From positions 806,001 through 870,000 of the forward strand of contig NZ_SJPX01000002.1 of the NCBI RefSeq assembly GCF_007860175.1: a DNA stretch of 64,000 nt, in the 5' to 3' direction. This DNA is from Rubripirellula reticaptiva. GTDB taxonomy: Bacteria; Planctomycetota; Planctomycetia; Pirellulales; Pirellulaceae. Shown here one piece after another: positions 26,154 through 35,120 of the stretch (positions are counted from its first letter, which is position 1; each line of letters starts with the position of its first letter). The position numbers were made by a program, and so were the translations under genes. The notes below the pieces were generated by a model. That model did not search any database. It saw nothing but the letters and a program-made list of their open reading frames with translations, and was not told the origin of the DNA.

Positions 26154-27206
26154 TTGGTGCTTCCCGCACCCTGTTTCCGTGCCTCCAAAGTTGTCTGCGA
26201 CTCATTGTCTTCGTCTACTTCACCCGCATCGGCTCCTGGGCCCTCGTCATCGTCTCGTTCGACGCTTTTCCACTGGGCTCAGCTCGTTCGCTTACCCAAT
26301 GTCTTCACCGTTTTGGCGGATGTCAGTGCAGCGTTCCTGTTGGTCGCGCATGGCCCCACGCCGCTGCCGCGGTTCCTTGCCGTCGTGATCGCGGGCGTAG
26401 CCCTCTATTGGGCCGGGATGATCCTGAACGACGTTTTTGACGTCGTACAGGACAAAGCCCAGCGTTCGACGCGTCCGCTTGCCGCCGGTGCGATCCCAAT
26501 CAGTCAGGCAAAATTTGCTGGATGGCTTTTATTAGGATTGGGCGTCGCGATTGGAGCCGCCAGCGGGTACTTGCCTGGCGGCGATTCCTATCCGGTGACA
26601 TGGTTTCCCGCCGCGATCTCGGTGCTGTTGGCGATCATGATCGTGGCGTACGACGGACCGCTCAAGAAAACGCCGTTAGCGCCGATGGCTATGGGCGGCT
26701 GCCGCGTACTCAGTTTCCTGTTGGGTGCATCCCCGTTGTTCGCTTTGACTATTGGCCAGCCCCCATTCCCCCAGTACGTTGTCGGCATCGCGATGGCGTT
26801 CGGGGTGTACATCATGGGTTTGACGACGATGGCGCGTCGTGAGGCCGTTGGCGGCCCGTCGCACAACTTACCGATGGGATTGATCGTGACGGTGCTAGGG
26901 TGCGTGATGCTGGCGTTTGCGCCACAACTTGCGCGAGGTGCCAACATGGGGTGGACCGTTTCCACGCGAGACATCTTTCCCTTGATGATGGGAACGATCG
27001 CCTTTCCGGTGGTCGTGCGAGCGATCCGAGCCGTCCGCACCCCTACACCCATGAATATTCAGATGGCGATTCGTGTTGGCATTCTGTCTGTCATCCCGCT
27101 GGCCGCTGCTTACGCGTACTTAGGCGCCGGTTCGGGCTGGGCGCTAGCGATCTTTGCACTAGTTGTACCTTCGATGATTCTGGGCACCCGGCTTCGCGTG
27201 ACCTGA
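26154..27206 (+). CDS. UbiA-family prenyltransferase, EboC-like
   Basis: 350 residues as drawn from a TTG; no ATG lies in the first part, so the real start may be this TTG, the next GTG, or a TTG near 26205. Multi-helix membrane protein with the first Asp-rich motif NDVFDVVQD (about 92-100) and a second, weaker one at AYDGPLKK (about 166-172). The opening RLPNVFTVLADVSAAFL and the STRPLAAGAI stretch resemble EboC, the UbiA-like protein of the eustigmatophyte/bacterial ebo operon. UbiA enzymes move prenyl chains onto aromatic or lipid acceptors. No other ebo gene is nearby. Confidence 0.7.
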   Translation: MVLPAPCFRASKVVCDSLSSSTSPASAPGPSSSSRSTLFHWAQLVRLPNVFTVLADVSAAFLLVAHGPTPLPRFLAVVIAGVALYWAGMILNDVFDVVQDKAQRSTRPLAAGAIPISQAKFAGWLLLGLGVAIGAASGYLPGGDSYPVTWFPAAISVLLAIMIVAYDGPLKKTPLAPMAMGGCRVLSFLLGASPLFALTIGQPPFPQYVVGIAMAFGVYIMGLTTMARREAVGGPSHNLPMGLIVTVLGCVMLAFAPQLARGANMGWTVSTRDIFPLMMGTIAFPVVVRAIRAVRTPTPMNIQMAIRVGILSVIPLAAAYAYLGAGSGWALAIFALVVPSMILGTRLRVT

Positions 27207-27367
27207 GGATTACCCCTGGGGATGTCCGTGAAACGCTGCATCGCCCCATGAAACTAGGAAAAGTTTGCCTGATCGGGTTAAAATGCTGGACTGAGCTTAC
27301 TGGACACTCCTATCATTCGGGTGTCGCAGAGAACGAACTTTGAGCCGCGAAAGAGGGAGTGATCGAA

Positions 27368-27670
27368 ATGATGGTTATGCCAGATTTTTTCACTTCACCT
27401 TTAGTACAAGCTGCAACTTCCGTAGTGATTCTGTGCATCCTGATATCGGCGGCATTTTATGTCGTGGCAAGCTATCGGGACTATGTCGCTGACGACCAGG
27501 AGACAGGCTCGGATGCCCTCTTAAAGTTGCTGGAAATGCACCGCAAAGGTGACATCAGCGAAGAAGAAATCCGAACTATACAAGCTAGAACCCAGCAACA
27601 ATCCGCTGGACCGATCATCCATGACGAGCCAACCTCCCCGGACGACTCGTCACCGAACACCCAAACTTGA
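27368..27670 (+). CDS. Small membrane protein with SHOCT-like tail
   Basis: 100 residues from the ATG at 27368, which has GAGGGA nine bases before it (the GTG at 27359 is too close to that site). One membrane helix (ATSVVILCILISAAFYVVASY), then LLKLLEMHRKGDISEEEIRT, which resembles the short C-terminal oligomerisation (SHOCT) motif, and a disordered tail. Function unknown. It sits 310 bases before clpX. Confidence 0.6.
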   Translation: MMVMPDFFTSPLVQAATSVVILCILISAAFYVVASYRDYVADDQETGSDALLKLLEMHRKGDISEEEIRTIQARTQQQSAGPIIHDEPTSPDDSSPNTQT

Positions 27671-27981
27671 TGCTTTCCTAATCAGCATCCGATTTGGACT
27701 CCCACCGTTCGGAACTTTGAGTGATCGACTTTGACGGATTGTTTGAAGGACAACCCATCTGTCTGTACGCCCTCCCAATTCCATGATGGCATGCATTCGG
27801 AAACCATAGATCGTTTTTGAATTAGAACCACCTTAGGCTCGAGCTTTCGAGGATACGGATGACCCATCCCGCATTTCGGGGCGGATTCTGACGTAGCGAC
27901 CACATGTCGCCCGTCGGAAACGTCACCGTTGAAGCGGGAAAGCATTCGAGCCGTGGCCCGAAACCGTAACAGGAGTCGTGT
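27671..27981. other. Upstream region of clpX
   Basis: About 310 bases without an ORF of note. AGGAG lies eight bases before the clpX ATG. No clear promoter motif could be assigned by eye; some short inverted repeats (CCCGC...GCGGG type) are present but not convincing. Confidence 0.4.
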
Positions 27982-29271
27982 ATGCCCTCGAAAGATAATA
28001 CCCCCAGCGCACCCACCCGCCGAGGAACCTCAACCAACAAGAAGAACGCCTTTTGTTCATTCTGTCGGAAGAGTTACCGCGACGTCGGACCGCTTGTTGA
28101 AGGACCAGGTGACGTTTACATCTGTTCAGAATGCATCGAGCTTTGTCAGTCGATCCTCGATCAAGAACAACGTCGACGCGGCCCAAGCAAGTCGCTGTTC
28201 GGTGAAATTCCGACACCACGAAGTATCGTTGAACACCTTGACCAATATGTCATCGGTCAAGGCAGTGCCAAACGAGTGCTGGCCGTTGCAGTTCACAATC
28301 ACTACAAGCGATTGAGTAGTGGTTTTGAAGGCGGATCCGAAGTCGAGATTGAAAAGAGCAACATTCTGCTAGCCGGTCCAACCGGCAGCGGTAAAACGTT
28401 GCTCGCCCGTTCACTCGCACGAATGCTAAACGTTCCGTTTGCAATCGGCGATGCAACCACGTTGACCGAAGCCGGCTACGTTGGCGAAGACGTTGAGAAC
28501 TTGTTGTTGAAACTGTTGCATGCAGCTGACTTTGACGTCGAAGCTGCCCAGCGCGGGATCCTGTACATCGACGAAGTCGACAAGATTGGCAAAACGAGTG
28601 CCAATGTTTCGATCACTCGCGACGTTTCAGGCGAAGGCGTGCAACAGAGTCTGTTGAAGATGCTCGAAGGCACGGTTGCGAACGTTCCACCGCAAGGCGG
28701 ACGCAAGCATCCCGAGCAACAGTACATCCAAATGGACACCAGCAACATCCTGTTCATTGTCGGCGGTACGTTTGTCGGAATTGAAGAGATCATCCGCAAA
28801 CGACTCGGCCACAAGACACTCGGGTTTGGCGGTGGCGACAGCCAGCGGAATGACCAAACCGAGTCCGAATTGTTGGCTCAAGTGCAAACCGAAGACATCC
28901 TACAATTCGGTTTGATTCCCGAATTGGTCGGACGATTGCCAGTGGTCAGCTACTTGCAACCGCTTGATGAAGAAGGTTTGGTCAACGTCATGACCCAACC
29001 GAAAAACTCGTTGATCAAACAGTACGAAGCTCTTTTCCAAATGGAAAATTGTGAACTGAAGTTCACCGACGAAGCACTTCACTATGTTGCTCGCAAAGCC
29101 ATGAACAAGGGCGTCGGTGCCCGTGGTCTGCGAGGAATTTTGGAAGAAGTGATGCTGGACATCATGTACGACTTGCCCGAGCAACCCGAAGGCACGCTGT
29201 ATACGATCGACGAAAATGTTGTGTCAGGAAAGAACAAGTTGTTCCAAATGCCGACTACCAAGAGCGCTTAA
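27982..29271 (+). CDS. clpX: ATP-dependent Clp protease ATP-binding subunit ClpX
   Basis: 429 residues, normal length for the family. N-terminal zinc-binding domain with Cys 25, 28, 48 and 51 (CSFC, CSEC), Walker A GPTGSGKT (132-139), pore loop GYVG (165-168), Walker B LYIDEVD (194-200), and the ClpP-docking LGF loop (280-282). ClpX unfolds tagged proteins and feeds them to ClpP. No clpP is in the window, unlike many bacteria where the two are adjacent. Monocistronic, with a strong terminator just after. Confidence 0.97.
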   Translation: MPSKDNTPSAPTRRGTSTNKKNAFCSFCRKSYRDVGPLVEGPGDVYICSECIELCQSILDQEQRRRGPSKSLFGEIPTPRSIVEHLDQYVIGQGSAKRVLAVAVHNHYKRLSSGFEGGSEVEIEKSNILLAGPTGSGKTLLARSLARMLNVPFAIGDATTLTEAGYVGEDVENLLLKLLHAADFDVEAAQRGILYIDEVDKIGKTSANVSITRDVSGEGVQQSLLKMLEGTVANVPPQGGRKHPEQQYIQMDTSNILFIVGGTFVGIEEIIRKRLGHKTLGFGGGDSQRNDQTESELLAQVQTEDILQFGLIPELVGRLPVVSYLQPLDEEGLVNVMTQPKNSLIKQYEALFQMENCELKFTDEALHYVARKAMNKGVGARGLRGILEEVMLDIMYDLPEQPEGTLYTIDENVVSGKNKLFQMPTTKSA

Positions 29272-29302
29272 TTCCTAAGCAATCTTAAAGAGCCACGAAA
29301 CG

Positions 29303-29342
29303 AAAACGCCGGCGATCACGAAAGTGACGTCGGCGTTTTTTC
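29303..29342 (+). terminator. Rho-independent terminator of clpX
   Basis: AAAACGCCGGCG pairs with CGTCGGCGTTTT (one mismatch-type pair) and is followed by TTTTTT. A classic terminator 30 bases after the clpX stop, also placed to serve the convergent ceramidase gene. Confidence 0.85.
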
Positions 29343-29354
29343 GTTTGAATGCGA

Positions 29355-30020
29355 TCACGCGGCCGAATCACCAGCACTGGCCAGCGGTTGTGCCTCGCAC
29401 TCCATCACGACCCGAATCGATGCGAACAAGACCACTCCGTTGACCAGGTGCCACAGAAAGTGAGTTCCAACCGGCCATGCCTGACAGACCGCCATGTCGA
29501 TCGTGCGACAGCACAGTGACAAACTGAAACCGGTCAGCAACGTCACCATCCAACCAGCCGCCGGAAGACGCGAGATTTGATGATAGACCGTCATCGCACC
29601 AATCAGGACATAGGTGGGCGCATAAATCATCGATCCGTTCAGCCATCGCGGTAGACCCAGCATCGCTATGTTTGCAATCAAAAATCCGATGCAGCCGACC
29701 GTCGCAGCAAGCCGATTCCAAGCTAAGAACCGCACCAGATACAGCCACAAGAAATAGACCTGGAAAACAAAGATCGGCAGGATGTCCATCACCTGTGTCG
29801 CCCGGGTGGCAAACGTATGAAACACAAAACTGCCGAATCCAACCAAGCATGCCAGGACGATCATGGCGAACACCGTTCCGGTCAGCCGTGAACTTCGCCG
29901 CGCCAATCGATACGCTAGCGCGGCGGCGACCAAAAACGAAACATTACTGAGCGCATTGAGCGGTTCGGCCCAGAGAGCGTCACTGCAACGTTCACAATAG
30001 AAATCGACGGACTCGTTCAC
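29355..30020 (-). CDS. Ceramidase-family membrane hydrolase
   Basis: 221 residues from a GTG. Seven or so hydrophobic helices carry the CREST-superfamily metal site: CERCSD and EPLNALSN near the N-terminus, SFVFH with the conserved Ser and His (about 67-71), QVMDILP with the Asp (about 78-84), and THFLWHLVNG with two His near 190. In eukaryotes such alkaline ceramidases cleave ceramide. The bacterial substrate is unknown; a membrane lipid amide is plausible. Convergent with clpX; 12 bases after the next gene. Confidence 0.75.
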   Translation of the reverse strand: MNESVDFYCERCSDALWAEPLNALSNVSFLVAAALAYRLARRSSRLTGTVFAMIVLACLVGFGSFVFHTFATRATQVMDILPIFVFQVYFLWLYLVRFLAWNRLAATVGCIGFLIANIAMLGLPRWLNGSMIYAPTYVLIGAMTVYHQISRLPAAGWMVTLLTGFSLSLCCRTIDMAVCQAWPVGTHFLWHLVNGVVLFASIRVVMECEAQPLASAGDSAA

Positions 30021-30031
30021 GACGGCGTGTC

Positions 30032-30889
30032 TCAGACTTCTAAATCGGGAAGGTTATTTTTGTGTTTCTCGTAGAATTTTGTGATGTCGAGACCACCGCG
30101 ACGTTCTTCTTCCATCAATTTGATCCGTGATTCCAGACGCTCGACCCGGCGCATCAGTGCGGGAATCAGCTCGGGCGTTTCATCGCGAGGCTTTGGCCGC
30201 GGCACTGGCGGATAACCTAGATGACGCTGCATCGCTGCGAACAGAAACAGCGGATCTTTGCGCCGGTTGCCGATCGCAATCACTCCCTCGCGCTGGCCGA
30301 ACAGAAACGGGCCTTTGCCATCGGTCGGCTCGCCAGCTGCTTCCAATTGGCGGCGATACTCGTCACTAGCCAAGACCAGCAAGTCAGCAAAGTCGACTAA
30401 GCCGATTTGGGAACGTAGCTTAAGAATCCAATTCGCCCAATCCTTGTCGAATATCGGATCGCCGCTGATCGCCGTCAGCCCTTTGTCATAGTTCAACCGG
30501 TTGCGGCAGAGAACTTCGAACTGAAATAAGAACATGCCCTGCGGATTGCCCTCGGTGATTCGAAAGTTGGCTTCGGATTCTAAGATTTCGAGCGCGCCCA
30601 ACATCGTGAATCGGCCGACGTCAGACTCGGCTTGCGAGACGAGGTACGACTGGAACGGCGTGAAGTAATGCTGCATTTTGTACATTGCCGGTGACATCAG
30701 CCCCGAGTGCTTCAGTTCGGTCAACAGGTAATCGATCGCCATCGGCAACTTGCATGTCGCCAACAGCTCGTAACGAGCCTGTTCGAGCAGTTCCTGCATC
30801 GGCAATTGGTCAGCCAAACGTTCGCGAAGCAGTTTGTAAAGAAACGCCTGTTCGACGTATTCGACGCGTTCAAGAGATGCAAGTGTCAT
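30032..30889 (-). CDS. Conserved hypothetical protein, helical
   Basis: 285 residues, soluble, mainly alpha-helical, with a basic C-terminal section and a coiled-coil-like stretch (LMRRVERLESRIKLMEEERRG, about 245-265). No signal peptide or known motif. Motif-like stretches include YFTPFQSYLVSQAESDVGRF and GNPQGMFLFQFEVLCRNRL. Probably a planctomycete-specific family. Its stop is 12 bases before the ceramidase-like gene start, so the two may be co-transcribed. Function unknown. Confidence 0.65.
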   Translation of the reverse strand: MTLASLERVEYVEQAFLYKLLRERLADQLPMQELLEQARYELLATCKLPMAIDYLLTELKHSGLMSPAMYKMQHYFTPFQSYLVSQAESDVGRFTMLGALEILESEANFRITEGNPQGMFLFQFEVLCRNRLNYDKGLTAISGDPIFDKDWANWILKLRSQIGLVDFADLLVLASDEYRRQLEAAGEPTDGKGPFLFGQREGVIAIGNRRKDPLFLFAAMQRHLGYPPVPRPKPRDETPELIPALMRRVERLESRIKLMEEERRGGLDITKFYEKHKNNLPDLEV

Positions 30890-30934
30890 GCGCAGATTGT
30901 AGCCGCTACGCGCCGGAAAAGTGCCCCTCCGAGA

Positions 30935-30956
30935 CCCTGCGACTCCGATCGCAGGG
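30935..30956 (-). terminator. Hairpin after fabF
   Basis: CCCTGCGA and TCGCAGGG form a perfect eight-pair stem with a six-base loop, about 80 bases beyond the fabF stop. There is no T run on either side, so it may stall or protect the mRNA rather than terminate on its own. Confidence 0.45.
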
Positions 30957-31035
30957 TATACGGCGTGTCGATTGCACTGCTTGTCAGTTCACGTCCCGCA
31001 AACAGAGTCGCGGATCCACATCAGGTTGTCCGCGT

Positions 31036-32286
31036 TTACTCGTACTTACCGAATACCACACAGGCGTTGTGGCCGCCGAAGCCGAAGCTATTGCTCATCG
31101 CGACTTTGATGTCTTTCGACTTCGATTTGTTGGGCGTGTAGTCCAAGTCGCAAGCCGGGTCAGGCGTCTCAAGATTAATCGTCGGCGCAATCGTCGAAGT
31201 TTCGATCGACTTACACAGAATCACTGCTTCAATGCCGCCACTGGCACCTAACGAATGACCGAGCGAGCTCTTGGTGCTGCTGATCGACGTCGTGTAAGCG
31301 TGGTCGCCAAAGACGCGTTTGATCGCAGCGGTTTCGGCCTTATCGCCCAGCGGAGTGCTGGTGCCGTGTGCATTGATGTAATCAACGGCCGTCAATTCGA
31401 CGCCTGCGTCGTCAATCGCTGCTTGCATGGCAGCTGCAGCACCACGCCCTTCGGCGTCGGGTGCAGTGATGTGCCCGGCATCGCTGGTGGTGCCGTAGCC
31501 GAGGACTTCGGCATAGATTTTCGCACCACGGGCTTTGGCGTGCTCGAGATCTTCGAACACCAAGATTCCGGCGCCTTCGCCCATCACGAACCCATCGCGA
31601 TCTGAATCGAACGGGCGACTGGCCTTTTGCGGTTCATCGTTGCGCGACGAAAGTGCCTTCATATTTTGGAACGCAGCCAAGCCCATCCGCGTGATGGCGG
31701 CTTCGGTTCCGCCGGTGATCACCAAATCGGTTTCACCAAGTCGGATGCTTCGCAGCGCGTCACCCATCGCATTGGTAGCGCTAGCACAGGCAGTGGCCAC
31801 CGCGTAGTTGGGGCCCTTCAATCCGTGCGTGATCGAGATGTTGCCGCCCGCGGCGTTGACCATCATCTTCGGAATCGTGAATGGGCTAACGCGATCAGGG
31901 CCCTTGGTTAGCATCCGTTCAATTTGAACTTCAATTTCGCCGAGCCCGCCGATCCCGGATCCCAAGATGACACCGCACTTGGTGCAGTCTGTCTTGGTGA
32001 AATCGATACCCGAGTCAGTGATTGCTTGATGTCCCGCGTGAACAGCAAACTGGGTGAACCGGTCCAACCGTTTGGCTTCGCGAGCATCGACGACATCTTC
32101 GACATTGAAATCAGGAATGTCGCCGCCAAAGTGAATCTTGTATTCGGTGGTGTCCATGATCGACAATTCATGAACGCCGCTTTCACCAGCAATCAACCGA
32201 TTCCAAAACGTGCCAACATCATTTCCTAGAGGCGTTACGACGCCGACACCGGTAACCACAATGCGTCGTTGATTTGGGTTTTGCAT
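31036..32286 (-). CDS. fabF: 3-oxoacyl-[acyl-carrier-protein] synthase II
   Basis: 416 residues from MQNPNQRRIVVTG; the nine-codon extension upstream is not typical. The thiolase-fold active site is complete: Cys in ATACASA, His in NAHGTSTP and His in SSLGHSLGASGG. FabF extends acyl-ACP by condensing it with malonyl-ACP in the cytoplasm. Last gene of the fatty-acid cluster; 170 bases after acpP. Confidence 0.96.
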   Translation of the reverse strand: MQNPNQRRIVVTGVGVVTPLGNDVGTFWNRLIAGESGVHELSIMDTTEYKIHFGGDIPDFNVEDVVDAREAKRLDRFTQFAVHAGHQAITDSGIDFTKTDCTKCGVILGSGIGGLGEIEVQIERMLTKGPDRVSPFTIPKMMVNAAGGNISITHGLKGPNYAVATACASATNAMGDALRSIRLGETDLVITGGTEAAITRMGLAAFQNMKALSSRNDEPQKASRPFDSDRDGFVMGEGAGILVFEDLEHAKARGAKIYAEVLGYGTTSDAGHITAPDAEGRGAAAAMQAAIDDAGVELTAVDYINAHGTSTPLGDKAETAAIKRVFGDHAYTTSISSTKSSLGHSLGASGGIEAVILCKSIETSTIAPTINLETPDPACDLDYTPNKSKSKDIKVAMSNSFGFGGHNACVVFGKYE

Positions 32287-32456
32287 CGCGATTGCCTTTG
32301 CCGAAGCCTTCAAGATTTGGGACGAACGAATGTCAGTAAAAAATAAATGCCGCCCCCATCATTACAAGCCGAATGGCAGCTCGAAATTCTGGGGCGGCAA
32401 CGATTTTATCTTCAATAGGCAGGGTTGAATTACATCCGACCGAGCCGGAATCCGAG

Positions 32457-32702
32457 TTAGGCGTCGTCGCCTTTGGCAGCTTCGATGAAATCAACCGCTT
32501 CGCCGACCTTTTGGATCTTCTCGGCCGATTCGTCGGGAATGCTGATGTCGAATTCTTCTTCGAGTTCCATGACCAATTCGACCGTGTCGAGCGAGTCAGC
32601 ACCGAGATCATTCACGAAAGAGGTTTCGCGAGTGATTTTGTCTTTGTCGACACCGAGTTGTTCGGAAACGATATCGATCACGCGTTCTTCAATAGTTGCC
32701 AT
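32457..32702 (-). CDS. acpP: Acyl carrier protein
   Basis: 81 residues, acidic, four-helix ACP. The 4'-phosphopantetheine attachment serine is Ser37 in [10 protein letters not shown]. It carries growing acyl chains between FabD, FabG and FabF, whose genes flank it. The FeeM-like acyltransferase far downstream (53.8 kb) belongs to a family that also draws acyl chains from ACP. Confidence 0.97.
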   Translation of the reverse strand: MATIEERVIDIVSEQLGVDKDKITRETSFVNDLGADSLDTVELVMELEEEFDISIPDESAEKIQKVGEAVDFIEAAKGDDA

Positions 32703-32899
32703 GAGTCGTCTTTAAAGGATGGTCAGCAAGCTGAGGGAGATTTTAATGGAAAATGCGGTCAAGTTTTAGCAGTTCTGCCAGGCTGGGCATCGTTCATCGC
32801 ACCAGCTAGATGCACTAGTGCCCGCGGCCTGCGGTCTCATTCGCCGAAAAGATAGGTCAAACAAGCAAAACGCGTCAATACGCAGCCGAGGCTTAGTTT

Positions 32900-33658
32900 C
32901 TAGCCGATCATGCCGCCGTCGACGACTAGGGTTTGGCCAGAGATGTATCCGGCGTCTTTAGATGCGAGGAAAAGCACCGCTGCAGCGACGTCTTCGGGAG
33001 TACCGACGCGTTTCGCAGGAATTCGCTTTTTCACTTCTTCCAGCACAACTTCGCCCAATTCCTGGGTCATTTCGCTGGCAATGAACCCCGGTGCAACGGC
33101 ATTGCAGGTCACACCGCGGCTAACCAATTCTTTGCTCATCGTCCGTGTCATGCCGATCATGCCCGCCTTGCTGGCCGAGTAGTTGGCTTGGCCGGGGTTG
33201 CCGATCAGACCTGAAATGCTGGCCATGTTTATGATTCGGCCATATTTTTTACGTCGCATGATACCCGCCGCCGTGCGGCAGCATACAAAGCAGCTTGTCA
33301 GGTTCGTGGCGATCACGTCGTCCCATTCTTCGTCCGACATGCCACGCATCAGCTTGTCACGAGTGATACCAGCGTTGTTGACTAGGATGTCCAGTCGACC
33401 GTGAGTGTTAGCGGCACCTTCGATTGCGGCGGCGGCGGCTTTGCGATCGGTGACGTCGCACGAAACCGCTTCGGCGGTTCCGCCAGCAGCTTCGATTTCG
33501 GCAACCGTACTAGCCAGTTTGTCGGCGTTTCGGGCCAGACAGACAACCGTCGCGCCGTTCATGCCCAACGCGATGGCAACCGCTTTACCGAGACCTTGCG
33601 AAGCCCCGGTCACGACGGCGACTTGACCTTTCAGGTCGGTAGAGAGTGACAGTTCCAT
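32900..33658 (-). CDS. fabG: 3-oxoacyl-[acyl-carrier-protein] reductase
   Basis: 252 residues, classical short-chain dehydrogenase. Cofactor motif TGASQGLG near the N-terminus, NNAGITRD, and the Ser/Tyr/Lys site (SISGLIG, YSASK). FabG reduces 3-oxoacyl-ACP with NADPH. Sits between fabD and acpP on the same strand with gaps of 114 and 198 bases. Confidence 0.95.
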   Translation of the reverse strand: MELSLSTDLKGQVAVVTGASQGLGKAVAIALGMNGATVVCLARNADKLASTVAEIEAAGGTAEAVSCDVTDRKAAAAAIEGAANTHGRLDILVNNAGITRDKLMRGMSDEEWDDVIATNLTSCFVCCRTAAGIMRRKKYGRIINMASISGLIGNPGQANYSASKAGMIGMTRTMSKELVSRGVTCNAVAPGFIASEMTQELGEVVLEEVKKRIPAKRVGTPEDVAAAVLFLASKDAGYISGQTLVVDGGMIG

Positions 33659-33771
33659 GGTTCTTTATTCAAAGTTGTAGAAGTAAGCCCACCAAGCCGT
33701 GGCGGGATGCAGTTAGACACAGATCACTCGGTCACCTGAACGTCAGGCCACAACCGAACTACTCGTCGCCA

Positions 33772-34686
33772 CTATTCATCGCCGAAGCCGTCTGTGGCGA
33801 TTTTACGATTGATTCGTTTCAACGTTCCGCGAAGGATGCGGCCAGTACCGATTTCGTCAAAAGCATCAATGCCATCGTCAAGCATGCGGCGAACCGACGC
33901 TTCCCAGCGAACCGGACCAACGACTTGTCGGCTCAACAGATCTCGGATCTCGTCGGCTTTCGTATGCGGTGCTGCGTCGACGTTGCTGTAGACCGGCATC
34001 GTGGTGTCCGTGATCGGCATCTCGTCCAGCGCGGCTTTCAACTTTTCCACCGCTGGCGCCATCAACGATGTATGAAAAGCACCTGCGACCGACAACGGAA
34101 TCACCTTCATCGCGCCGGCTTCGGTCGCGGCAGGGATCAATCGCTCGATGGCGGTCATGTGTCCGGAGACAGCGATATTGCCGGGGCAAAGCAAGTTTGC
34201 CGGCTGCAAAACTTCACCGTCTTGGCGGCACTGGTCACACAGCTTTTCAACCGCCTCGAGATCTAGGCCCAACACGCTGGCCATCCCACTGGGCACGATA
34301 TCGGCAGCCGATTGCATCGCTTCGCCGCGACGCTGGACCAATTTCAGTGCGTTTGCGAAGGAAAGTCCGCCGGCAAAACAAACTGCGGTGTATTCGCCAA
34401 GACTCAAACCGGCGGCTGCTTTCACCGCTGCGATTCGGTCGGGTTGCTGATCGCGAAGCACGGTGGCTGCGGCCATACCAACGGTGAACAACGCAGGCTG
34501 ACTGAACTCAGTCGCGTTTAGTTTTTCGAGCGGCCCGTCGGTGCAAATTGCCATCAGGTCGTAGCCCAAAACCTCGGCGGCTTCGTCAAAAAGCTGACGA
34601 GCCGTCGGGAATGTTTTGCAAAGCCAGACCCCCATGCCGAGCGTCTGAGCACCCTGGCCGGGAAAGAGAATGCCAACTGAATTCAT
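33772..34686 (-). CDS. fabD: Malonyl-CoA:ACP transacylase
   Basis: 304 residues from MNSVGILFPGQGAQ. Shows the GQGAQ start, the nucleophile Ser in GLSLGEYTA, and the catalytic His in GAFHTS. It loads malonyl groups onto ACP. Upstream is rpmF and downstream fabG, the usual bacterial order. Confidence 0.95.
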   Translation of the reverse strand: MNSVGILFPGQGAQTLGMGVWLCKTFPTARQLFDEAAEVLGYDLMAICTDGPLEKLNATEFSQPALFTVGMAAATVLRDQQPDRIAAVKAAAGLSLGEYTAVCFAGGLSFANALKLVQRRGEAMQSAADIVPSGMASVLGLDLEAVEKLCDQCRQDGEVLQPANLLCPGNIAVSGHMTAIERLIPAATEAGAMKVIPLSVAGAFHTSLMAPAVEKLKAALDEMPITDTTMPVYSNVDAAPHTKADEIRDLLSRQVVGPVRWEASVRRMLDDGIDAFDEIGTGRILRGTLKRINRKIATDGFGDE

Positions 34687-34763
34687 GTTGTTCGCCAAAC
34701 CCAACGTAGGCCAGGACTTAGCCTGGCAGGGGGCACGTCGCCAAGACGAATCCTGGCCAACTC

Positions 34764-34793
34764 TAAACTAGGCTTCCCTAAATTAGGCTTCTT
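34764..34793 (-). repeat. 15-bp duplication across the rpmF stop
   Basis: TAAACTAGGCTTCCC is followed at once by TAAATTAGGCTTCTT (about 12 of 15 bases identical). The coding copy holds the last codons and stop of rpmF; the other lies just downstream. Confidence 0.7.
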
Positions 34794-34965
34794 CATGCTC
34801 GATCACAGTTCGCCCTTGGTAATATCCACATTTGGGGCAAACCGAGTGCGTTGGGACGGCGCTGCTGCACTGTGGGCAGTAACCGACTTGGCGTTTGTTG
34901 AGTTGATCGTGGGCGCGGCGGCTGCCGGTACGAGCGTTTGAGTGTTTACGTTTTGGAACAGCCAT
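34783..34965 (-). CDS. rpmF: 50S ribosomal protein L32
   Basis: 60 residues. MAVPKRKHSNART start and two CxxC pairs (CPQC, CPKC) forming a zinc ribbon are typical. Leads the fatty-acid cluster, an association common across bacteria. A 15-bp duplication spans its stop codon (34764-34793). Confidence 0.95.
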   Translation of the reverse strand: MAVPKRKHSNARTGSRRAHDQLNKRQVGYCPQCSSAVPTHSVCPKCGYYQGRTVIEHEEA

Positions 34966-35120
34966 GGCTGTGAATTCCGATTTCCAGGGTCACTACGGGT
35001 ACGTGTCGAGCCGCGTAGCTTAGGAAGTTCGCAAGCCGATCGTCAACGTAGCCACGGCAACTTTTTTGGCGAATGCGACGTTTTCGTGAAAATTTGGCAC
35101 GCTGGCGAGCCATTTCGTGG

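Noticed and set aside
26142-26160. Sigma-54-like TGGCAC...TTTGG before the UbiA-like gene
   Set aside because: The -12 element lacks the GC of the consensus and it overlaps the possible coding start.
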